Shown one piece after another: positions 45,171-53,200 of a stretch of 64,000 bases of DNA. Position 1 is the stretch's first letter, and each line of letters starts with the position of its first letter. The stretch comes from Bryobacterales bacterium (lineage in GTDB: Bacteria > Acidobacteriota > Terriglobia > Bryobacterales > Bryobacteraceae): NCBI GenBank assembly GCA_020847045.1, contig JADLCT010000058.1, forward strand, positions 1-64,000, read 5' to 3'. The notes beneath the pieces were generated by a model. That model did not search any database and was not told the DNA's origin. It was given only the letters and a program-made list of their open reading frames with translations. A program made the translations under genes and the position numbers.

Positions 45171-46122
45171 TCCCGTAACAGAGCGGATCATCGGGAGACA
45201 ACAGCAGCACCCCCTCGGCATTCACGAACGGCGAACCTGTGATGACCGGAATGACCGCATCGAAGCCGTTTACCGCGCCCGTGCGTTCATAAACGCCCTC
45301 GAACACGCCGCCGGTAACCGACTCCTGCCGCCACACGGCGCCTTCGGCCAGTACGCCGTCGGCGGCCAGGCACGCCAGTTTCGCGCTGACGCCCGCGGCG
45401 CTGGGCGAGCGGTCATACGTCCTTCCCGGACACAGAACGAAACTCCGCACGTTGGCCGCTTCGTTCTGCGCTGGCCCAAACAGCTCAATGTGATCGATCG
45501 CGGCCTCTGCCGCGCCCGTGATGCCCTGTTGCGCCAGCGCCTGCCGGATGCGCGAGGCGAACAGCGTCAACTGCTCCACATTGCTCAAAGCCAGATCCTC
45601 GCCGTGGCCTGAAACCAGGAAGAACCAGACGCCGCCGTACGCAACGTCCCCGATCACCGGACCGTAGCCCTCCAGGTGCACCGAAACCTCGGCCTGGCCG
45701 CGGTAGCCCGGTGTGTTGCGCAGCGTTACCGCGCCGCTCTCCTGCAAAACCACCGGCACATCGCCCGCCGGGGTTTCGATGAGATGCCTGCCGGGCGTGA
45801 TCCGGCCCATGTGCGCGAGCGTGGCCGTCACGCTCATCGCTCCGTGGATGCTTGTGGCGGGGTAACCCGCGCCGTCAAAAAAGAGGACGCCGGCCGCGGC
45901 CTGGGGATTCACCGGCGGGCACAGCAGTGCTCCCGTCATCACGGCGGAACCGCGTGGTTCATTCACCACCGCCGAACGGAACAGGTCATGCTCGGAACGG
46001 AGACGTTCGAGGCGGCCGGCCATGGCGCCGCCGCCCAGCTCGGGCCCGCCGTCCACCACAACGCGCGTGGACTCGCCGCCGGTGTGGGAATCGATGAAGG
46101 ATACACGATGCGCCTGGCTCAT
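45160..46122 (-). CDS. Proline-racemase-superfamily protein lacking both catalytic cysteines
   Basis: About 320 residues from ATG 46122 (MSQAHRVSFIDSHTGGE, the family's usual beginning); an upstream in-frame start adds non-conserved sequence. The fold is clear: VVNEPRGSAVMTGALLCPPV, FFDGAGYPATS, VSGHGEDLALS and DRSP. Proline racemases and 4-hydroxyproline epimerases use two Cys bases, in MCGHGTIG and SPCGTGTSA. Here these read TSIHGAMS (Ser91) and SPSAAGVSA (Ser241). Both codons are plain AGC on the coding strand (45850-45852 and 45400-45402). Known subtypes keep at least one Cys. A dehydratase, an altered epimerase or an inactive protein are all possible. Confidence 0.85.
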   Translation of the reverse strand: MSQAHRVSFIDSHTGGESTRVVVDGGPELGGGAMAGRLERLRSEHDLFRSAVVNEPRGSAVMTGALLCPPVNPQAAAGVLFFDGAGYPATSIHGAMSVTATLAHMGRITPGRHLIETPAGDVPVVLQESGAVTLRNTPGYRGQAEVSVHLEGYGPVIGDVAYGGVWFFLVSGHGEDLALSNVEQLTLFASRIRQALAQQGITGAAEAAIDHIELFGPAQNEAANVRSFVLCPGRTYDRSPSAAGVSAKLACLAADGVLAEGAVWRQESVTGGVFEGVYERTGAVNGFDAVIPVITGSPFVNAEGVLLLSPDDPLCYGIRG

Positions 46123-46295
46123 GGTTGCTGACTCGATTGTGCCGCATGCGCCGCTCCACGTGCGGGCCCCGGCCGGACCTCTGGTACTTTCCCCCTCGCG
46201 CGGCGCGAGTTTTGCCACCGCCGGCGCCGTGATATTCGGCCTCCGGTTCTCACTTCAAGCAGGAGTCCTCACTCCCGCATGGAAAGGTGAACCGG

Positions 46296-47057
46296 ATGCT
46301 GCCCTATCTAACCCCTCCACCCGTCAACCTGGCCGGACTGTGGTTCCACTGGTCCGTGCTCCTCGCCGTTCTGGGCGTGCTGGTAGCTCATTTTCTGCTG
46401 CTGCGCCGCGCCCGCCGCACGGGCCTCGACGTGCCCACCGCCGCCGCCATGTCGCTCAGCATGGTGTTGGCCGGTGCCGCCGGCGCGCGCCTGTTCAAAC
46501 TGGTCTACATGCCTGCGGTACTGGCAAACATCGACTGGCCGTCGGTGTTGCTCGTGGGCGGCATGGCCTCGTTTGGCGGACTGGCGGGGGGACTTGCCGG
46601 CGCGGCGCTCTACTTTGCCGCCCGCCGCATTCCGGCCTTCCAGGCGCTGAACTATCTCGATGCGCTCGCCGCCGTTTTTCCCATGGGTTGGATCCTCGGC
46701 CGCACCGGGTGCGCCCTGGTACATGACCATCCGGGACTGGCCTCCACAAGTCCGCTCGCCGTCGCCTATCCGGACATGCCGCGTTTCGACCTCGCCGTGA
46801 TCGAGGTCCTTTTCCTGGCTGCGTTTCTCATCCCGCTCTTTGTCTGGCTGGCTCGCCGTCCGCAGCCGCGCGGACTCTTCCTTTCCTCGTTCTTCGTCCT
46901 GTACGGTGCGTTCCGGCTGTGGCTCGACACGTTGCACGTCGACCCGCCGCGTTACGCGGGCATCACGGTGGATCAGTGGGCCTATGGTTCGATGTTTCTG
47001 GCCGGCCTGCTGCTGACAACCGTTCTGCGCCCATTCAGAAAGGAGGTGTTCGCATGA
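46296..47057 (+). CDS. Lgt-like (prolipoprotein diacylglyceryl transferase family) membrane protein
   Basis: About 253 residues with roughly seven hydrophobic helices. ATG 46296 has AAAGG eight bases upstream; a GTG at 46287 is the alternative. Lgt landmarks are GGMASFGG (residues 88-95), GRTGCALVHDHPG (135-147) and LYGAFRLWLDTLHV near residue 210. Compared with E. coli Lgt, the essential His103 (MSFHGG) is Phe93 and the Asn of GRxxNF is Cys, while both arginines (GR and YG-x-x-R) are kept. The enzyme may therefore be a divergent acyl/glyceryl transferase or a non-catalytic homologue. Its stop overlaps the SBBP gene start (ATGA). Confidence 0.82.
   Translation: MLPYLTPPPVNLAGLWFHWSVLLAVLGVLVAHFLLLRRARRTGLDVPTAAAMSLSMVLAGAAGARLFKLVYMPAVLANIDWPSVLLVGGMASFGGLAGGLAGAALYFAARRIPAFQALNYLDALAAVFPMGWILGRTGCALVHDHPGLASTSPLAVAYPDMPRFDLAVIEVLFLAAFLIPLFVWLARRPQPRGLFLSSFFVLYGAFRLWLDTLHVDPPRYAGITVDQWAYGSMFLAGLLLTTVLRPFRKEVFA
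47041..47046 (+). promoter_or_regulatory. Ribosome binding site of the SBBP gene
   Basis: AGGAGG seven bases before ATG 47054, inside the end of the Lgt-like gene. It fixes the start and shows independent re-initiation at the ATGA overlap. Confidence 0.7.
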
Positions 47058-50000
47058 AGTCTCCGTTCTATTACTTGTGGCGCATGCGAGCCACGATGGC
47101 GCTGATGTTGCTGATGGCCACCCTTCTGTGGGCGGGGGGTCGTACCGGTGATAAAGATAATGAGATGGACGGTTGCTATGGCCCAGATTATAAAGGTAAA
47201 TCTGTGCATATTCCCCTGGAAGCATATGTCTGTCTAGCCTACTTTTTCGGCACGAACCCCGGCAGCCTGATCCCCGATGAAGGCAGCGAGTCGATGGGCT
47301 TGGAGCCGCTCCGCGCCTCCGCCCTACCGCTTGTGTTTGAACCGAATCTCGGCCAGGCCGGCCCGCTGTACCAGTTCGTCGCCCGTGCCCGCTCGATGGG
47401 CGTGCTGCTGGCCGGCGGTAACGCGGTTCTCGCGCTGGACCGCGGCAGCAAACAGGCACCTGCCTACCTGGAAGCGATCCTGGAGGGTGCGGCTCTCCAA
47501 GCCGAGGCCGTTCCTGAAGAGGTGCTGCCCAGCCGCTCGAACTACTTCTATGGGAACGATCCGGCCCACTGGATCACGAACATACCCTCCTCCTCGCGTG
47601 TCCGCTACAGGAACGTCTATCCGGGCATCGATGTCGACTACTACGGTACGGACAGCCGCCTGGAACACGATTTCGTCGTTCACCCAGGCGCCGACCCCCG
47701 CCGCATCCGCATGAAGTTCAACGGCGCGGACGCCATTGGCATCGACGCGGAGGGAAACGCCCGCATCTCGTTGGACGGCCGCGAGGTTGTCTGGCGTAAG
47801 CCGGTCCTGTACCAGACCATCCATGGCCGCCAGATCCCAATAGAAGGGCGGTATCGCAGGGAGGCGGATGTGCTCGCCTTCGAGATTGGCCGCTACGACT
47901 CAGGCCGGTCTCTGATCATCGATCCCGTCGTCGAGTTCACCACGTTCTTTGGCGGGGCGCAGAGCGACGCCGGCTCCCGGATCGCCACCGACTCGCAGGG
48001 CAACGTCTACACGGCCGGCCTGACCTTCGAGTTCAACTTTCCCACCGCCAAGCGGTTCGGCGGCTTTACGCGCGGCACCCCTACCATTTTCGTCAGCAAG
48101 GTCGCCGCCAACGGATCGGCTCCAGTTTTCCAAACCTACATTGGAGGACTGGACACGGACGGCGCCACAGGCATCGCACTCGACTCCCAGAACAATATTT
48201 ATCTCACCGGGGGCACGCGCAGCACCGACTATCCCGTGACAACCGGCGTGCTGAAGTCACGCTTCAACCCGCCCGGCCTGACACAGCCCGATCCGATAGA
48301 TTGTATTGTTACCAAGCTGAATCCATCGGGTGACGAGATCGTTTATTCCACCTACCTGGGCGGCACGGGGGAAGACGGCTGCGCGGGCATCGCCGTGGAT
48401 GCGCAAGGCAACGCCGCTGTAACCGGGTACACCACGAGTTCGGCCGACTTTCCCGTCACCGCCTCGGCCCCGCAGCGGAACCTGGCGGGCCGCTCCGATG
48501 TCTTCATCGCGAAGTTGAACGCCTCCGGGACGAGCCTGCTGTACAGCACTCTGCTGGGCGGCCAGGACACTGATCTGGCCACCTCCATCGCGCTGGACGC
48601 GCAGGGCGCCGCTTACGTCACCGGCAACACCACGAGCGCGAGCAACTTTCCGGTTACCTCCGGCGCGGCACAAACACGCTTCGGCGGCCTCTCGGCGGGC
48701 GTGCCGATGCGCTTTGGCGATGGCTTTGTCGCCAAACTCAACCCCGCCGGTTCCGCGTTCCAGTATGTGACCTTCCTCGGCGGCTCCCACGAGGACATTG
48801 TGATGAATGCCGCCGTGGACGCCTCGGGCAACGCCTACGTCACCGGCTTCACCCGTTCGCCGAATTTCCCCACCACGTCCGGCGCCTTCCGCACCGCCTA
48901 CTCCGGCAGCGGCGGCAATATCTTTCTGCCAGGCGGCGATGCGTTTGCCGCCAAGTTGAATCCCACCGGCTCCGCGCTGGTCTATTCGACCTACCTGGGA
49001 GGCGCGCGCGACGATTGGGGCGCGGCCATCGCCGTCGATGCCAGTGGCAATGCCTGGGTGGGCGGGGCCACGCTGTCCACGGACTTTCCCACCACTGCCG
49101 ACGCCGGCCAGCGCACCTTCGGCGGCGCCGATCCGGCCACGAAGTTCCCCCTGGGAGATGGTTTCGTTACGCAGTTGAACGGCAACGGCACGGCGCTGGT
49201 CTACTCCACCTATCTCGGCGGCAGCGGCGACGAGTTCGTCTTCGGCGTCGCCTCGGGAGCCTCGGGCGGCGTCTACGTCACCGGTTCCACTCTCTCATCC
49301 AACTTCCCGGTAACACCGGGCGCCATGCAAAAGGGGTATGGAGGTTGGCAGCCCAGTTATCTGCCGCTGGGCGATGCCTTCATCACGAAGTACGGCGGCG
49401 GAGGCACGGGCACCTTCATCTCCTCGGTGGCCAGCGCGGCCAGCTATGCAGGCGGCGGCGTGGCGCCAGGCGAGATTGTTGTCCTCACGGGCGGCGGCAT
49501 TGGTCCGCCCAGGATAACCACGCTCGCCCTGACGCCCTCGGGCACGGTGAGCACGCTGCTAGCGGAAACGCGCGTCACCTTCGACAACATCGCCGCGCCC
49601 ATCGTGTATGTCTTGTCGGGGCAAACCAGCGTCATTGTTCCCTACGAACTCGCCGGCAAACAGAGCACGCAAATGGTGGCGGAATACCGCGGCGTGCGCT
49701 CCCTGCCTGTAACCGTTCCCGTGCTGCAAACCAAGCCCGCGCTGTTCACCGCCAACGCCAGCGGACGCGGCCAGGGCGCCATCCTGAACGCCGACTACAG
49801 CTACAACTCCGCCGCGAACCCGGTGGACAAGGGCGGCATCGTCCTGTTGTACGGCACGGGCGAGGGCCCGATTGACCCGCCCGGAGTCACCGGCGGCGTC
49901 TCCAACACGGTAGTTCCGAGCATCGTTCTGCCCGTTGTGGTCACCATCGGCGGACAGAACGCGAAAGTGCTCTACAAGGGCGCGGCGCCGGGCCAGGTGG

Positions 50001-50119
50001 CGGGTCTGTTTCAGATGAACGTCGAGGTGCCCGCCGCGGTTGCCTCGGGCGCGCAGGAGGTGGTGGTTTCCATCGGGAACACCCGCAGCCAGTCAGGCGT
50101 TACTGTGGCGGTGCGCTGA
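47054..50119 (+). CDS. Secreted seven-repeat SBBP protein with TIGR03437 C-terminus
   Basis: 1021 residues. A signal or anchor helix (MRATMALMLLMATLLWAGG) is followed by an unusual 60-residue segment with two Cys (GCYGPDYKGKS, AYVCLAYFFG) encoded by visibly AT-rich DNA. Then comes the SBBP N-terminal domain (LVFEPNLGQAGPLYQFVARA to SLIIDPVVEF, about 95-295). Seven SBBP repeats follow (STYLGGTGEDGCAGIAVD, VTGYTTSSADFP and so on, about 295-770), then a Solibacter-type C-terminal domain (TIGR03437; SVASAASYAGGGVAPGEIVV to the end). No lipobox is present despite coupling to an Lgt-like gene. The role is unknown; cell-surface binding or scaffolding is inferred. Confidence 0.88.
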   Translation: MKSPFYYLWRMRATMALMLLMATLLWAGGRTGDKDNEMDGCYGPDYKGKSVHIPLEAYVCLAYFFGTNPGSLIPDEGSESMGLEPLRASALPLVFEPNLGQAGPLYQFVARARSMGVLLAGGNAVLALDRGSKQAPAYLEAILEGAALQAEAVPEEVLPSRSNYFYGNDPAHWITNIPSSSRVRYRNVYPGIDVDYYGTDSRLEHDFVVHPGADPRRIRMKFNGADAIGIDAEGNARISLDGREVVWRKPVLYQTIHGRQIPIEGRYRREADVLAFEIGRYDSGRSLIIDPVVEFTTFFGGAQSDAGSRIATDSQGNVYTAGLTFEFNFPTAKRFGGFTRGTPTIFVSKVAANGSAPVFQTYIGGLDTDGATGIALDSQNNIYLTGGTRSTDYPVTTGVLKSRFNPPGLTQPDPIDCIVTKLNPSGDEIVYSTYLGGTGEDGCAGIAVDAQGNAAVTGYTTSSADFPVTASAPQRNLAGRSDVFIAKLNASGTSLLYSTLLGGQDTDLATSIALDAQGAAYVTGNTTSASNFPVTSGAAQTRFGGLSAGVPMRFGDGFVAKLNPAGSAFQYVTFLGGSHEDIVMNAAVDASGNAYVTGFTRSPNFPTTSGAFRTAYSGSGGNIFLPGGDAFAAKLNPTGSALVYSTYLGGARDDWGAAIAVDASGNAWVGGATLSTDFPTTADAGQRTFGGADPATKFPLGDGFVTQLNGNGTALVYSTYLGGSGDEFVFGVASGASGGVYVTGSTLSSNFPVTPGAMQKGYGGWQPSYLPLGDAFITKYGGGGTGTFISSVASAASYAGGGVAPGEIVVLTGGGIGPPRITTLALTPSGTVSTLLAETRVTFDNIAAPIVYVLSGQTSVIVPYELAGKQSTQMVAEYRGVRSLPVTVPVLQTKPALFTANASGRGQGAILNADYSYNSAANPVDKGGIVLLYGTGEGPIDPPGVTGGVSNTVVPSIVLPVVVTIGGQNAKVLYKGAAPGQVAGLFQMNVEVPAAVASGAQEVVVSIGNTRSQSGVTVAVR

Positions 50120-50160
50120 GGGAGACGCCCTGTGTTACGCTCTAGCTTCCAAGCAGGGCC

Positions 50161-50175
50161 GCCACGCCTCGTGGC
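50161..50175. repeat. Small hairpin between the SBBP and RHS genes
   Basis: GCCACG CCT CGTGGC, a 6-bp stem, in the 89-base spacer; it shares the CCGCCACGC core with the argF-argG hairpin. It has no U-tract, so termination is doubtful. Confidence 0.3.
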
Positions 50176-50208
50176 AGCGGTCTGCTCTCACCTTGGGGAG
50201 GTAGTGCG

Positions 50209-53200
50209 TTGCACCGTTCTTCATTCCTGGCCCTTCTTCTAATTCCAACCGCTCTTTTCGCCTCCAAGCCCGCGCCGCAGACCTCCGAGTCCGCGCACCG
50301 GGCGCGTGCCTTGCGCGCCTGGTCGGCTCTGCCACTGGCCTTCGAGGAGAACCGGGGCCAGTTTCCGGAATCCATCCAGTTTGCCGCCCGGAGCCGCTAC
50401 TATTCCGTCCTGGTGGGACGCGACGCCATCCGGCTGCGCCTGGCCGCTCCGAACGGACAGCCCCACGACCTCGCCTTTTCGATCGATGGCGCCCAGGCGC
50501 TTCCCGCAGCCTCCGGCGAGCGTCCCGCGGCTGGCAGTGTTCACTACTTCCGGGGCGCGTCCTCTCACCCGGCGCGCCAGTTTGAGCGTGTCCGGCTGGC
50601 GCGCGTCCGCCCCGGCGTGGACCTTCTTTTGTATGGGGCTGGAGATTCGCTCGAATACGACTTTGTCCTCGCTCCCGGCGCCGACCCTGCCACACTGGCT
50701 TTGCGCATCGAGGGTGGCGGAGCGCTCCGCGTGGATGACTCAGGCGACCTGCTGCTCTCCACGCCCGGCGGCGTCATCCGCCAGAAGCGGCCCCTTGTGT
50801 ATCAGGAAGGTCCGCACGGCGCGGAGTACATCGAAGCCGGCTTCCGCCTGCTCGCCGGCAACCGCGCGGGCTTCCGGATTGGACGCTTTGACCGCTCCCG
50901 TCCGCTCGTGATTGATCCCGTTCTGTTCTCCACCTATCTCGGCGGCACCGAGGACGACCGCGCCTACTCGATCGCCACCGACACGGCGGGCAACATCTTC
51001 ATTGCCGGGGCCACGGCGTCTGTCAATTTTCCCTCGACGGCCAGTTACGACCAGACCTTCGCCGGGGGCGGCAGTGACGCTTTCCTCGTGAAGCTGAACT
51101 CCACCGGGACCCAGCGCATCTTCTCGACGTATCTCGGCGGCAACGCGGCCGACGCGGCGCTGCGCGTGGCCACCGATCCGGCTGGAAACGTCTACGTCAC
51201 CGGACACACACGCTCGCGCGACTTTCCCACAACGGGAGGCGCGCCGCAGCGTGAGTTGAAGGGTGGCCAGGACATTTTTGTGTGCAAGCTCGGGCAGCAA
51301 GGCGACCGGCTGCTCTATTCCACATTCCTAGGCGGCACGTTGGACGAATCCGTCTCCACCTTGCTGGTGGATGGCAACGGGGCGGCTCTCGCCGCGGGCG
51401 CCACCAACTCGAACGACCTGCCCACCACGCCCGACGCATTGCAGCGCACCACGCGCGGCGGCAGCGAAGGCTGGTTCGCCATTGTGAATCCCTCCGGCAC
51501 GGGCACCGCCTACCTTTCCTACTTCGGCGCCACCGGCAACGACACCTTGAACGGCGCGGCGCTCGGGCCCGGCGGCAACCTCTATTTCACCGGCCAGACC
51601 GACTCGCCCAACTTCCCCACCACCGCCGATGCCTGGTTTTCCTCCATCACCGGCGGCGTCGACGCCTACCTGGTGCGGCTGAACGTGGAGCGTTCGGCCA
51701 TCGAGTACGCCACTCTGATGGGCGGCCGGAATCTCGACTCCGGCATCGACATCGCCGTGGACAGCGCCGGAACCGTGCTCGTGGCCGGCATCACTTCGTC
51801 CACGGATTTTCCCACCGTCACGCCGCGCCCCAGCCTCTACCGGGGCGGCGCCACCGACATCTGGCTTACGCAGTTCAACTTCGCCATGGCCGCCACGGCC
51901 GCCGCGCCGGTGCTCGCCCAGCCCTCGCTGCTGCGCGGCATCTACCCCGAGCCGGTCACGCCCGTGAACCAGCCGCCGCTTCCCACCGGCACTCCGCTGC
52001 CGCCGGTTTCGGGCGTCCGCGCGCCTGTCTATTCCCAATTGCTCGGCAGCGATGGCGAGGACGCCGTTCTGCGCCTGGGCATCGGCGGTGGCCAGCTTCG
52101 TATTGTCGCCCGGTTTGGCGGCACGCAGTTCGTTACGCCCATCGCCAACAGCGCGGGCACCTGCGGCGGCGGCCAGAGCAACTTCGGACTGGTCACCTTC
52201 CAATATGGCGCCGACCTGCAGAATCCCGTGCAGCTTTGCATCGCTCCCGGCACGCCGCAGGACGGCGTCCTGCTCGATACGCAGGCGGTTGTCTTTGCCG
52301 GATGGACCGGCGGACCGGTGCTGGAAATCGCCGGCGGCGGCCAGGGCTACAACGGCAAGGAGGAGGGCGTCATCATCTCCTACTCCGCCGTCGAGCCCGA
52401 TCCGCTGCTGCGCGAAAGCTTCCTGTTGACCACCGGCGAACGCGCCACCAACCACGGCGTCGCGGGCGACCCCATCAACACGGCCTCCGGAGAACTCTAC
52501 GATTTCGAACTCGACCTCGATCTCGGCGGCCCCATGCGCCTGCGCTTCGAACGCCACTACGGCACGCTGCTCAAATCCTCCGGCATCACCAGCGCTCTCG
52601 GCCCCAACTGGATGCACAACTACGACGCGCGCATCAGCGTCCGCGACGCCCGCGCCACCGTGCGTCTCTACCCCGGCCGCCGCGTCGAATTCCAGAAGCA
52701 GGGCAACGACTGGTTCCCCGTCAATGCCGAACAGTTCCCCTATCAACTCATCTCGGAGACCACCTCATACCGTTTCTTCGACGCCCTGGAACAGCGGATT
52801 CTCACCTTCACTCCCACCGGCCTGGTGGTCAAAATCGAAGATCTGGCGGGCGGTGCGCTGACGCTCACGCAGACCCCCAACGGCCCCGTCGAGATCAGCG
52901 ATGGCCTGGGCCGGTCGCTCCGCTTTGTGTACGATTCAGGCCGTCTGGCGCGCGTCGAGGACACCAACGGACGCGGCTTCGACTACGAATACTCTGGCGA
53001 TACGCTGCGCGCCGTGACGCTGCCCGGAGGCGGCTCCACCAGCTACACCTACACCACGGCCGGACCCCGTTCGGCCATCATGCTCTTCAAGACAGAACCC
53101 GAAGGCAATGCGCCATTCGCGCAGGAATACGACAACTACGCCCGCGTCATCCGCCAGCGCGACAGCCGTGGCAACGCCATGACCATCGCCTACGATACGC

